Assembly (NCBI GenBank): GCA_026397915.1
Contig: JAPLTX010000008.1
Span: 186,001 to 250,000, forward strand
Length of the DNA: 64,000 nt
Origin: Verrucomicrobiota bacterium
Lineage (GTDB): Bacteria > Verrucomicrobiota > Verrucomicrobiia > CAIQCK01
Direction: 5' to 3'
This document shows positions 32,196 through 40,459 of this stretch, in pieces. The notes under the pieces were generated by a model. The model had not been told where the DNA came from. It did not search any database and saw only the letters and a list, made by a program, of their open reading frames with translations. Position numbers and translations under genes: made by a program. Position 1 is the stretch's first letter. Each line of letters begins with the position of its first letter.

Positions 32196-34201
32196 AGATG
32201 CCTCCATTGCTGCTCGGCCTGACGCTCCTGTTCTGGGGATGGGAAGTCGAGTTGTTGCCGCTGAGCGCGGTCGGCGCGGTGATTCTGGAGCTGCCACGGT
32301 TCATCCGCTGGCGCTGGGATTTTTCCGAGACGGACATGAATCGCTTTTGGGATTTGTGTTACGTGCTGTTTTTGAGCGCGCTCGCCTACAGCTTCGTCAC
32401 AACGGACGTGACCTACGCGACGTTCAAGTTTTTGCTCTGGCTGCCGCTGATTTTCTTCCCGTTCGTTGCCGCCACGGCCTACAGCGCGGAGGACTGCGTT
32501 CGGCTCAGCACTTTCTCGTTGTTCCTGCACCGGAAGGGCCGAGAGGCCGGCTCAGCGAAACCGATTGGCTGGTTCGTGTCTTACGGATATTTCGCGATCT
32601 GCTTCATCGCCGCGAGCATAGTCAATGCGCGCGATCCCCGCTTCTACACGGCGGTGGTCGTGCTTGGCGCGTGGCTGTTGTGGACGATTCGCAGCCGGGT
32701 CGCGCCGATCTGGATGTGGACAATGATGTTGGTGGTCGTCAGCGTCGCCGGTTCCGGCGGACAAGTCGGGCTGACAGAGTTGCAGGCGTGGATTGAAGAC
32801 ACAGCGAGCCGCTTGCTGACGGGCTCGGACGAGGAACTGACGCAGACGCGAACCGCCATCGGTTCGATAGGCCAACTCAAACTATCGAACCGCATCGTCC
32901 TGCGTGTTGAGACGAACAGTAATAGTCCCGCTCCTGCGCTTCTTCGCAGGGCCAGCTTCAACCTCTACGATACGTCGGGCAGGAAGGCCACCTGGCTCGC
33001 CGCTGGCACGCAATTTGCCTCGCTGCAACCAGGGCCGGAACCCACAACGTGGGTTCTTTCCGAGCGCGGGTCGTCGTTGGCCGCGACCATCTCAATGTCC
33101 TTGTCACGAGGCACAGGCATCATTCCGGTGCCCAACGGTCCGTGCATCCTCGAAGGTTTGATCGCCGGCGTCGTAGAGGCCAACCGTTGCGGCTCCGTGC
33201 GCGTGCGCGACAGCCTGCCGCTCGTCCGCTACACGGTGAAGTATTGCGGCGTCTCGACTCTTGATGCGCCGCCGAATGCGCGGGACTTGGCGGTTCCTGC
33301 GGCTGAAGTTCCGGCCGTGGCACAGATCACCGGCGAGCTTGGTCTGGCGGGCCAGTCGCCGGAAGAGGTCATGAGGCGTCTCGCGACTTTCTTTCACGGA
33401 AAATTTACCTACCGCACTCACTTGAAAACTGCGGCCGACTCCTCCTCCGGCCAAATTACCGCGCTCAACCGTTTCTTGCTGCACGACCGGGCGGGCCACT
33501 GCGAGTTCTTTGCGACGGCCACGACGTTGCTATTGCGGCAGGCGGGAATCCCGGCGCGCTATGCGACCGGTTATGCCGTTCCTCCCAAGACTGGCGCGGC
33601 GCGCGAACATCTGGTGCGCCGCCGCCACGCTCATGCCTGGGTGCTTGTTCATGTGGACGGGACGTGGAGGGATTTCGACACGACGCCCGCCGCTTGGGGA
33701 GGCATGGAGGATGCGGAAGCGTCGGTTTTTCAATCGCTCGGCGACCTGATCTCGTCGCTGCAATACCGCTTCGCCCGCTGGCGCTACTACGGCGACCGCG
33801 CCGCCCTCATCAACGCGCTGCTGTGGTTTGTTCCGATCCTGATGCTCTGGTTTTCGTGGCGGCTTTTCTGGAAGAAACGTCGCGTCCGCCTGCAAGGTCA
33901 CAGGCAACGGGAGCAAAGGCCGCGCTACGCCGGTGCCGACTCGGAGTTCTACCTGATCGAAAAGCACCTCACGCAAGCGGGCCTTCCACGTCGCGAAGGA
34001 GAACCGTTGGGCGAATGGCTGCGTCGTCTGGAAGCGGCGCGCCGGGCCGGCATGCGCATTCCGTCACTGGAGGAAATCGTGGTGTTGCACTACGCCTACC
34101 GCTTCGATCCGCTGGGCATCACTGCCGCCCAGCGTCGCGAGCTCAAATCCCGCGCCGAGTCATGGCTCAAGGAAGCCGCCGGAACTGCCGCCGCGTCGTA
34201 G
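32189..34201 (+). CDS. TgpA-type membrane transglutaminase
   Basis: A 670-aa protein with about five transmembrane helices in the first 185 residues, then a periplasmic domain and a transglutaminase core at about 380-500. The catalytic triad is readable: Cys in DRAGHCEFFATATTLLLRQAG, His in RRRHAHAWVLV and Asp in GTWRDFDTTP. GIPARYATGYAV, typical of the TgpA/DUF3488 family, sits between. A further transmembrane helix (ALLWFVPILMLWFSWRLFW) follows, and then a cytoplasmic DUF4129-like tail. The start overlaps the DUF58 gene by 7 bases, and AGGAGG lies 10 bases upstream inside that gene. Related TgpA proteins act on periplasmic proteins or peptides and are essential in some pseudomonads. It is convergent with DoxX. 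Confidence 0.9.
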   Translation: MVKMPPLLLGLTLLFWGWEVELLPLSAVGAVILELPRFIRWRWDFSETDMNRFWDLCYVLFLSALAYSFVTTDVTYATFKFLLWLPLIFFPFVAATAYSAEDCVRLSTFSLFLHRKGREAGSAKPIGWFVSYGYFAICFIAASIVNARDPRFYTAVVVLGAWLLWTIRSRVAPIWMWTMMLVVVSVAGSGGQVGLTELQAWIEDTASRLLTGSDEELTQTRTAIGSIGQLKLSNRIVLRVETNSNSPAPALLRRASFNLYDTSGRKATWLAAGTQFASLQPGPEPTTWVLSERGSSLAATISMSLSRGTGIIPVPNGPCILEGLIAGVVEANRCGSVRVRDSLPLVRYTVKYCGVSTLDAPPNARDLAVPAAEVPAVAQITGELGLAGQSPEEVMRRLATFFHGKFTYRTHLKTAADSSSGQITALNRFLLHDRAGHCEFFATATTLLLRQAGIPARYATGYAVPPKTGAAREHLVRRRHAHAWVLVHVDGTWRDFDTTPAAWGGMEDAEASVFQSLGDLISSLQYRFARWRYYGDRAALINALLWFVPILMLWFSWRLFWKKRRVRLQGHRQREQRPRYAGADSEFYLIEKHLTQAGLPRREGEPLGEWLRRLEAARRAGMRIPSLEEIVVLHYAYRFDPLGITAAQRRELKSRAESWLKEAAGTAAAS

Positions 34202-34205
34202 CAAT

Positions 34206-34694
34206 TTACTCCCGCTTCTTGCAGAGCCGGCAAATCAGCGCGTCCAGGCTCCAGCGACCGGCGCCGGTGAAAATCAACGACAACGCGATTAGACCAAGCG
34301 CCATCGGGTATTCAAAGCCGTGCTTGTCGGCGAAGAAACCGTTGGCCAGATGCACCTGGAACACCGCCGTGGCCATCACACAGAAGATCCCGAACGCCGC
34401 CAGCCGCGTCAGCAGGCCGGACAATACGCCGAGGGCGCCGAAGAACTCCGCTATGATCGCCAGTGCGGCGAACGCCACCGGAACGCCGAGCTTGTCGTGC
34501 ATGAAGCCGACGGTGCCCGACCAGCCGTGGCCACCGAACCAGCCGAGCAGTTTCTGCGAGCCATGCGCGAAGAAAACAACGCCGAGCGCCAACCGCGCCA
34601 GCAGCGGTCCGAGCGGCGCCAGCGCGGCGAAGACCGTCTCCAGCCGCTCGCAGCACTTGCAGGAAGCTTTCGTCTCAAAGATTTCAGGGTTCAT
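34206..34694 (-). CDS. DoxX-family membrane protein
   Basis: A 162-aa integral membrane protein with four predicted helices. The DoxX signature LLARLALGVVFFAHGSQKLLGWFGG lies at about 31-55. AIIAEFFGALGVLSGLLTRLAAFGIFCVMATAVF follows, and the last helix is YPMALGLIALSLIFTGAGRWSLD. The N-terminal extension contains a Cys pair (SCKCCERLE) and the C-terminus another (ICRLCKK), which is unusual. DoxX proteins have been linked to quinone redox and thiol stress, but the biochemical role here is not clear. The gene ends 4 bases from the convergent TgpA stop. Confidence 0.87.
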   Translation of the reverse strand: MNPEIFETKASCKCCERLETVFAALAPLGPLLARLALGVVFFAHGSQKLLGWFGGHGWSGTVGFMHDKLGVPVAFAALAIIAEFFGALGVLSGLLTRLAAFGIFCVMATAVFQVHLANGFFADKHGFEYPMALGLIALSLIFTGAGRWSLDALICRLCKKRE

Positions 34695-34826
34695 GAGGAA
34701 CAGTAGTTTACCGGCGCAAATCGCGCAAATGTCGGCGCGTGTCGCCGTGTCAAGCGCGCGTTGTCGCTGGAAAAAACTTTTCTTCTTGTCGGTCGCGGCG
34801 GCGGCGGGTTTCCTTTCGCGCCTTTG

Positions 34827-36653
34827 ATGAAACTCAATCCGTCACAAGCCGCGGTTGTCGCGTGCCGCGCGCGGCGCATCCTTGTCATGGCTGGCGCGGG
34901 CACCGGCAAGACCGCCACGAGCGTCCACTGGGTCGCCTCGCTGGTGCGCTCCGGCGTGCCGCGCAGCGCCATCTTAATGATCACCTTCACGCGCAAGGCG
35001 GCGAACGAAATGGCCGCGCGCGTCGAGGCGCTCATCGCCGCTGTGCCGCGCAAGACCGCCGATGACCGGCTGACGGTCGGCACCTATCACGCTGTCGCCA
35101 GTCTGCTGATGCGCAAGGAAGGCGAGAAGTTCGGCCTCGCGAGCAGCCATTTCTCGACACTCGACGAATCGGAGGCGCAGTCCGTCTGGAAATCCGCGCT
35201 GAAGCAAACCGGCCTCGACACCAAGTCGAAGCTCTTCGTGCCAGGCCGGCTCAACCAGTTGTATTCGTTCGCGCGCAACACCCGCGTGCCGGTGGCGGAG
35301 GTGTTCGAACCGCTGTTCGGCAGCCACACGAAGCGGATGCTCAAGGTCACCGCTGCCTATGAGGAGCTCAAGCGCGCCGCCAATGTCGTGGACTACGACG
35401 ACCTGCTCGTGCTCTGGGCGCAGCGCCTGGAGCGCGACGTTGCGTGGGCGAAGCACCTGCGCGAGCGCTGGCGCTACGTGCTCGTGGACGAGATGCAGGA
35501 CAACAACCGCCTCAACCAGGCGATTCTCGACGGGCTGAACCCGCATCACCTCATGGTCGTCGGCGACGCCAACCAGTCCATCTACTCATTCCGCGGCTCC
35601 GAGGTGCGGCTCATCACCGACTTCCCCGCGAAGAACCGCGACACGCAAATCCTGAAACTGGAGAACAACTACCGCAGCTCGCAGCCGATCCTCGACCTCG
35701 CCAACGAGGTCGTGGCGAACTCCGAGAGCGCGCTGCGCCTGCAAGCAGCCAACGGCGCGCAGGGCAGTGTGGATTACAGAAAATACTTCACGCCGGCGCA
35801 CGAGGCGGTCGGCATCGTCAAGTGGATCGTCGCGCGCAAGAAGGCGGGCAAGCGCGGCTGCGATTGCGCGGTGCTGGCGCGCTCGTCACGGTCGCTGACG
35901 GCGCTGGAGGTGCTGTTGAACCAGCATCGCATCCGCTACAAGAAATATGGCGGCCTCGCGCTGGCCGACGCGGCGGAGGTGAAGGACTTCCTCTGCTTCC
36001 TGCGCGTCGCGCAAAACCCGCGCGACAAGATCGCGCTGCTGCGGGCGCTGACGCAGTTTCCGGGCATCGGCGAAGGCACGGCGGCCAAGGCCATCGCCGC
36101 GCACCGCGGGCAGTTCGTCGAGGACAACCACTGGCCGGAGGAGGCGGCGGACCTGCCGCGATGGATCCACGAACTGCGCCGCGCGCCGAAGCTTGGCGCC
36201 AAGGGCAAGTGCATGCTCGACCGGATCAAGCCGCTGATGTTGGCGAACTATCCCAAGGACGCCGAAGAGCGGCTGGCGACGCTGAGCGTGCTGGTGAATT
36301 CGATGGAGAACATGAACGGCTCGCTGGCGGAGTTTCTCGACGGCTTCAACCTCAGCCGCGACACCGACGAGACGCATCCCGACGACGCGGTGATTCTCTC
36401 GACCATCCACTCCTCGAAAGGTCTGGAGTGGGACGGCGTCTGGCTCGTCGGCGCGGGCCACACGCAGATGCCGCATCCGCGCACACAGGCGACCGGCGAG
36501 GTGGACGAGGAGCGCCGGCTGTTCTACGTCGCCGTCACGCGCGCCCGGCATGATCTGGTGATTTCTTTCCCGGCGCTGACGGAGCGGAAGACGAACCAGA
36601 AGCCGACGCCGTTCGTGCCCGCCTCGGTCTATTGGCAGTTCCTGAGTTCGTGA
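34827..36653 (+). CDS. UvrD/Rep-family superfamily 1 DNA helicase
   Basis: A 608-aa SF1A helicase, shorter than typical UvrD (about 720 aa). Helicase motifs appear in order: Q-motif LNPSQAAVV, motif I MAGAGTGKTATS (about 21-32), Ia ITFTRKAANEMAARV, motif II VLVDEMQDNNRLNQ (DEMQD variant of DExQD), III VGDANQSIYSFRG, IV LENNYRSS, V STIHSSKGLEWDGVWLVG, VI ERRLFYVAVTRAR. Domains 1B and 2B are compact. It is expected to unwind 3' to 5' in repair or replication restart. The ATG at 34827 matches the family N-terminus; an upstream TTG at 34761 would add 22 non-conserved residues. There is no strong ribosome site. Confidence 0.93.
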   Translation: MKLNPSQAAVVACRARRILVMAGAGTGKTATSVHWVASLVRSGVPRSAILMITFTRKAANEMAARVEALIAAVPRKTADDRLTVGTYHAVASLLMRKEGEKFGLASSHFSTLDESEAQSVWKSALKQTGLDTKSKLFVPGRLNQLYSFARNTRVPVAEVFEPLFGSHTKRMLKVTAAYEELKRAANVVDYDDLLVLWAQRLERDVAWAKHLRERWRYVLVDEMQDNNRLNQAILDGLNPHHLMVVGDANQSIYSFRGSEVRLITDFPAKNRDTQILKLENNYRSSQPILDLANEVVANSESALRLQAANGAQGSVDYRKYFTPAHEAVGIVKWIVARKKAGKRGCDCAVLARSSRSLTALEVLLNQHRIRYKKYGGLALADAAEVKDFLCFLRVAQNPRDKIALLRALTQFPGIGEGTAAKAIAAHRGQFVEDNHWPEEAADLPRWIHELRRAPKLGAKGKCMLDRIKPLMLANYPKDAEERLATLSVLVNSMENMNGSLAEFLDGFNLSRDTDETHPDDAVILSTIHSSKGLEWDGVWLVGAGHTQMPHPRTQATGEVDEERRLFYVAVTRARHDLVISFPALTERKTNQKPTPFVPASVYWQFLSS

Positions 36654-37091
36654 GCGGCGGGCAGGTTGCTGCGTTGCGTGGAGAACGGCGCGCATCCCGC
36701 TTTTTGAGGGGGTGGTTCGGCCTTCGCGGCGCACCGAAGGTGCAGCGGTAAATCAGCCCAGGGCAAGCGAGTCCGCGAGCGCCGCCCTGGGTTAACAACG
36801 CCACCAAGAGGCCGCCCTGAAGGGGGCGGCGGTGATGGCACGTTTGCTGTTTTCCTTGCGCCCCTTCAGGGCGCAGCCGTCTATTGCAATGATTCCCAGG
36901 GCGGCGCTCGCGGACTCGCTTGCCCTGGGCTGATATACTTCAGCGCCTTCGGCGCGGCCAGACGGGAACCGGTTTAAGAACTGGTTTGCGCATGGCGGCA
37001 TCAGACAGCCGTTTCGCCCTTGTTCCTGTTTCCGTGTTATGCGACAAATCCGCAGTTGATTTGGAATGTTGGATGTTTCCTCGTGCATCCC
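36654..37091. other. Non-coding gap dominated by a palindromic element
   Basis: This 438-base gap between the helicase gene and the EEP-family gene holds no credible gene; the open frames in it are spurious readings of the repeat. 36731-36955 is the nested palindromic element described separately. 36655-36730 shows only a loose GCGGG...CCCGC-TTTTT arrangement, which could be a weak terminator after the helicase gene. 36956-37091 has no feature I can support, apart from a TTG and GTGs in frame with the next gene. Confidence 0.6.
36731..36955. repeat. Nested palindromic element with 40-bp perfect inverted repeats
   Basis: 36752-36791 and 36895-36934 are exact reverse complements over 40 bases (arms begin ATCAGCCCAGGG and end CGCCGCCCTGGG). 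A further 21 bases on each side (36731-36751, 36935-36955) pair at about 15 positions, so each arm is roughly 61 bases. Inside the 103-base centre lies a second perfect inverted repeat, GCCCTGAAGGGG (36814-36825) and CCCCTTCAGGGC (36861-36872). The whole thing could fold into a long branched hairpin in DNA or RNA. Size and form suggest a non-autonomous REP/MITE-like repeat. I saw no second copy in this window. Confidence 0.9.
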
Positions 37092-37808
37092 GTGAACGAA
37101 AGACTATCCATCGGCCTCTGGAACGTAGAGTGGGCGTCTCGTGCTTCAGAACGCGGCGCATTCTTCATTCAGCGCTTTGGCGAGTTATCCAGCCATGTTA
37201 TCTGCGTCACCGAGGGTCACGCGGACATATTCCCCGACGGCGGACACGTCATTACGTCCGACGCCGACTACAGCTACTCCATCACGCCCGGACGCCACAA
37301 GGTTCTTCTGTGGAGTCGCAACCCGTGGCGAGAGGTGGACGCACTTGGCTCGCCACTTCTACCGCCTGGCCGTTTCGTAGCTGGCACCACCGACACGCCA
37401 CGCGGCGCGATTCGCTTCGTCGGCGTTTGCATCCCGTGGCGCGATGCCCACGTCCGCACCGGCCAGCGCAACCGCCAACCGTGGGACGAGCATTTGACCT
37501 ACTTGCAGCATCTTTCGCCATTGCTTCACTCCAACCGTTCCGTTCCGACCGTGCTGCTTGGCGACTTTAACCAGCGCATCCCGCGCGCTCGGCAGCCGGA
37601 GCACGTCTTTTCCGCACTCACCGCCGCGCTGTCTCCAGACTTTCGGCTCGCCACAGCGGGCGCCATTGCCGACGCTCCCGACCTCGCTATTGACCATCTG
37701 GCAGTCAGCGGCCCACTCGAACCCGTGCGAACCGATTTCCTCAGTCACCACGATGCGAACGGCGTTCAAATGAGCGACCATTTTGGTTTGCGCGTCTTAC
37801 TCCAATGA
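37092..37808 (+). CDS. Endonuclease/exonuclease/phosphatase (EEP) family protein
   Basis: A roughly 238-aa metal-dependent phosphodiesterase of the EEP/DNase-I-like superfamily. Motifs in order are IGLWNVEWA (metal-site Asn), VICVTEGHADIF (catalytic Glu), RFVGVCIPWRDAHV, VLLGDFNQRIP (GDxN), APDLAIDHLAVS and the terminal MSDHFGLRV (SDH). The full set of catalytic residues is kept. No signal peptide is seen. The start is uncertain: GTG at 37092 (VNERLSIGLWNVEW) fits the family best, with other GTG/TTG starts at 37083 and 37020. The substrate could be nucleic acid or a small phosphodiester. It follows the palindromic element and precedes another repeat-like segment. Confidence 0.75.
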   Translation: MNERLSIGLWNVEWASRASERGAFFIQRFGELSSHVICVTEGHADIFPDGGHVITSDADYSYSITPGRHKVLLWSRNPWREVDALGSPLLPPGRFVAGTTDTPRGAIRFVGVCIPWRDAHVRTGQRNRQPWDEHLTYLQHLSPLLHSNRSVPTVLLGDFNQRIPRARQPEHVFSALTAALSPDFRLATAGAIADAPDLAIDHLAVSGPLEPVRTDFLSHHDANGVQMSDHFGLRVLLQ

Positions 37809-37960
37809 AACCGGAAACCATGCGCTGCAGCGAACTGCTCCGCGCGTCACGGTGTTTAGAAGCCTCCTTATTCAGCGCCGAGTCATCAACGACGCGGAGG
37901 TGTGGGGAGTTTCCGACAGCGCCGCTTCGTTCCGCTTGCCTTTCGGGCGCAATGGGCCTA
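37809..37960 (+). repeat. Repeat-like intergenic segment (Verrucomicrobia-type)
   Basis: Immediately after the EEP gene, one frame reads NHALQRTAPRVTVFRS and another MRCSELLRASRCLEASL. From memory, short spurious 'proteins' containing NHALQRTAPRVT recur in many Verrucomicrobiota genomes because a dispersed non-coding repeat is translated. The match suggests a repeat copy and not a gene. No ribosome site or start context supports translation. The end point is approximate, and repetition elsewhere in the genome cannot be tested from this window. The remaining 117 bases to the next gene hold nothing I can name. Confidence 0.45.
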
Positions 37961-38077
37961 CAAACGCGGCGCATCAGCCAGAAGGGCGCGGCGAACCGCT
38001 GACCGCCGGACGGTCAACGGCACGCTGAACGAGCAACAGTCCGCCGGCCCGCAGGCACAAACGGAACCGTCGTCACC

Positions 38078-38923
38078 ATGAGATTCGGCATCAACTCCTT
38101 CCTGTTCACGTCGCCCTTCACCAACGACAGCACCAAGCTTTTCAAGACTTTCAAACGCTGGGGATTCGACACCGTCGAGATTCCCATCGAGGACCCGTCG
38201 CACATTGACCCGGCCCACGTGAAGGCGGAGTTGGATAAGAACGGCCTCGTGTGCGGCTCGGTCTGCGCCTGCCTCGGCCCCGACCGCGACTTGCGCGGGA
38301 CGGCGGAGCAGCAGAAGACGGCGCTTGATTACATGAAGCGCCTGCTCGACCAGATGGTGGTGCTGGATTGTCCGTCGCTCATCGGGCCGGTGTATTCGTC
38401 GGTGGGCCGCGCCGACGCCGTGCCGCCAGACGAATACAAGCAACAGTGGGCGACGGTGGTGAAGAACCTCCGCGAACTTTGCGCCTACGCCGGGAAGCGC
38501 GGCCGGCAGATTTGCATGGAGCCGCTGAACCGCTTCGAGACCGACTTCATCAACACGGTGGACCAGGGCCTGAAGATGATCCGCGACGTGGGCAGCCCGG
38601 TGTTGAAGCTGCACCTCGACACGTTCCACATGAACATCGAGCAGAAGAACCAGGCCGCCGCCATCCGCAAGGCCGGCAAGCTGCTGGCGCATTTCCACGC
38701 CTGCGGCAGCGACCGCGGCACGCCGGGCGGAGATCACATTGACTGGCCGGCCATCGCGAAGGCGCTCAAGGCCGTGCGCTACGACGGCGACGTGGTGATC
38801 GAGTCGTTCACGCAAGACGTGAAGGTGATCGCGCGCGCCGCGGCGATCTGGCGCAAGATCGAGCCGAGCAACAAAGACATCGCCGTGAAGGGCCTGAAGT
38901 TCGTCAAGAAGGCCCTCAAGTAG
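38078..38923 (+). CDS. D-tagatose/D-allulose 3-epimerase-like sugar epimerase
   Basis: A 281-aa TIM barrel close to ketose 3-epimerases. It begins MRFGINSFLFTSPF. The four metal ligands typical of D-tagatose 3-epimerase are visible in order: Glu in CMEPLNRFETDFIN, Asp in LHLDTFHMNIEQ, His in AHFHACGSDRGTPG and Glu in VVIESFT. The loop EPLNRFE and the GSDRGTPG motif separate this group from generic xylose-isomerase-like proteins. Length is close to the usual 290 aa. Probable reaction is C-3 epimerisation of a keto-sugar such as fructose/allulose. No ribosome site is evident. A 6-bp hairpin at 38940-38957 follows without a T-run. Confidence 0.87.
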   Translation: MRFGINSFLFTSPFTNDSTKLFKTFKRWGFDTVEIPIEDPSHIDPAHVKAELDKNGLVCGSVCACLGPDRDLRGTAEQQKTALDYMKRLLDQMVVLDCPSLIGPVYSSVGRADAVPPDEYKQQWATVVKNLRELCAYAGKRGRQICMEPLNRFETDFINTVDQGLKMIRDVGSPVLKLHLDTFHMNIEQKNQAAAIRKAGKLLAHFHACGSDRGTPGGDHIDWPAIAKALKAVRYDGDVVIESFTQDVKVIARAAAIWRKIEPSNKDIAVKGLKFVKKALK

Positions 38924-39033
38924 GCGCGGCAAGATCCCGCCGTCATGGCACTGACGGAACACGCGGTTGCCATTCGGGCGTCGTTCGGCCATCTTACCGC
39001 GCGCCGGTGAGGACTGGCGCCTGGATGGTTTGT

Positions 39034-39756
39034 ATGAGTCGCGTTACAGCTATCATCTGCGGGTTGTTGCTGTTCGGTCTGGGGCTTTTCCTTGGGATGG
39101 TGGGATCGTTTGTTGGCACGTTGCCGTCGGAGAGGCCGCGAGCACCAAAGAGCGAGACGCGCGTCGTGCCGGCCGCGAGTCAAGCAAAGCATGTCGCGCG
39201 AACCAAGCCAGCCGCCCTGAAACAACCGCCGGCGGCTGTGGAAACGGCGCTAAGCCAAGCGCTCGCGATGGTCGCGGTGGCGCTGGCTGAGCAGCCGGCC
39301 ACGGACGCGCCGCCTGCCGTAGCACCTCCAGCTGCCGCGCCCGTGGATGTCGCCACCAACGCGCCGGAACCGCACCCGCTGGATTTGCTCATGTCGGACA
39401 CCGCCAACGAGACCGCGCGGACGGAGCCTCCAGCCGCTGCGCTACCGCCACTTCCCGAGCCGCCATCGCCATCGCCGCCGGATCCTCTTGCGGGTCACTG
39501 GGTGTTCGACCAGCGGCTTGGCTGGTTGTGGTTGCCGGAGAACACCACCTCCGTCGTGGTCGTCCCCATGATCGAAGTGTTTCCCGGCGGGTTGATAACC
39601 ATTCACGCCGGACTGCGATCCGGCACTGCGAGAACCTCGCGAAAAGGCGCATCGCCGTCCCAGCCGTTTGAGCAACGAAAAGGCAGCGTCATTCAGCACG
39701 ACGTGCCGGGCAGCACGCGCAAGCCTGCCACCTCACCATTCCCTAACAAGAACTGA
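39034..39756 (+). CDS. Membrane-anchored Ala/Pro-rich protein, unknown
   Basis: A 240-aa protein of unknown function. One N-terminal transmembrane helix (VTAIICGLLLFGLGLFLGMVGSFVG) is followed by a long low-complexity stretch rich in Ala and Pro (about 35-165). A short folded-looking segment follows, GHWVFDQRLGWLWLPENTTSVVVVPMIEVFPGG, and then a polar tail. The layout suggests an envelope protein whose small domain is held away from the membrane by a flexible linker. ATG 39034 gives a sensible N-in anchor; 39007 and 39025 are alternatives. GC-rich low-complexity genes can be spurious, but the hydrophobic anchor and the codon-position pattern support it. Confidence 0.55.
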   Translation: MSRVTAIICGLLLFGLGLFLGMVGSFVGTLPSERPRAPKSETRVVPAASQAKHVARTKPAALKQPPAAVETALSQALAMVAVALAEQPATDAPPAVAPPAAAPVDVATNAPEPHPLDLLMSDTANETARTEPPAAALPPLPEPPSPSPPDPLAGHWVFDQRLGWLWLPENTTSVVVVPMIEVFPGGLITIHAGLRSGTARTSRKGASPSQPFEQRKGSVIQHDVPGSTRKPATSPFPNKN

Positions 39757-39798
39757 CGGTGCTCGAAGATGAAGAGCGGCTGGTTGCGCCAAGCGGCG

Positions 39799-40314
39799 CT
39801 ATTTCTCCTCTTCCTCTTTTTTCTTCTTCTCCAGCTTGATGGAGACGGAGTTGATGCAATAACGCTGGCCGGTGGGCGCAGGGCCGTCGTCGAAGAGATG
39901 GCCGAGATGGCCGCCGCAGTGAGCACAGAGCACCTCGGTGCGCTGCATCCCGTGGCTGTTGTCCGGTTGCAGCCGGATGTTCTGCTTGGCCTTCGCCGCG
40001 AAAAAGCTCGGCCAGCCGCAGTGGGAATCGAATTTTGTTTCCGAGGTGAACAACTCGGCGTTGCAGGCGGCGCAGCGGTAGACGCCCACGTCGTGGTTGT
40101 TCCAGTATTCGCCAGTGAACGGCCGCTCGGTGCCTTTCTCGCGCAGGACGCGATACTGCTCCGGGGTGAGAATCTTTTTCCACTCGGCGTCGGTCTTGGT
40201 GACTTGGTTGGTCATGGTGGAACCTCCGCGCTGGGCCGGAGCCGCTGGCTTGTCCTCGCCGACAGCGATGGAGGCCGCGGCCAGCAACGCCAACAAAGTG
40301 ATGATTGGTTTCAT
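39799..40314 (-). CDS. msrB: Peptide-methionine (R)-S-oxide reductase, exported
   Basis: A 171-aa MsrB that repairs methionine-R-sulfoxide. A signal peptide ([19 protein letters not shown]) predicts export. The domain runs from [19 protein letters not shown]. The zinc site is CAAC and CAHC; between them lies [11 protein letters not shown]. The catalytic cysteine is in RYCINSVSI, preceded by [15 protein letters not shown]. All are canonical. The C-terminus is an unusual Lys/Glu run ([12 protein letters not shown]). An ATG at 40323 adds three residues and is an equally possible start. Periplasmic MsrB would protect envelope proteins from oxidants. Confidence 0.93.
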   Translation of the reverse strand: MKPIITLLALLAAASIAVGEDKPAAPAQRGGSTMTNQVTKTDAEWKKILTPEQYRVLREKGTERPFTGEYWNNHDVGVYRCAACNAELFTSETKFDSHCGWPSFFAAKAKQNIRLQPDNSHGMQRTEVLCAHCGGHLGHLFDDGPAPTGQRYCINSVSIKLEKKKKEEEEK

Positions 40315-40364
40315 GCTGACCATATTCTACGCCAAGCTGGGCCGTCGCGGCAACAGCGAGCGGT

Positions 40365-40410
40365 GAAAACAGTTCCGCCAGCCTGAACGCTGTCGTCCGG
40401 GCTGGCGGAA
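40365..40410 (-). terminator. Probable intrinsic terminator after the epimerase gene
   Basis: TTCCGCCAGCC (40373-40383) and GGCTGGCGGAA (40400-40410) form a perfect 11-bp stem with a 16-base loop. On the minus strand the stem is followed by CTGTTTTC, a short T-run. It lies 50 bases past the stop of the minus-strand epimerase gene that ends at 40460. The plus-strand side has AATTTATT. Confidence 0.6.
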
Positions 40411-40459
40411 AATTTATTGCCTCGTCACGCTGCGGACGGCGGCCGGGTTGCCGCTATGC

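Noticed and set aside
38940-38957. 6-bp hairpin after the ketose 3-epimerase gene as a terminator
   Set aside because: CCGTCA/TGACGG forms a short stem, but no T-run follows.
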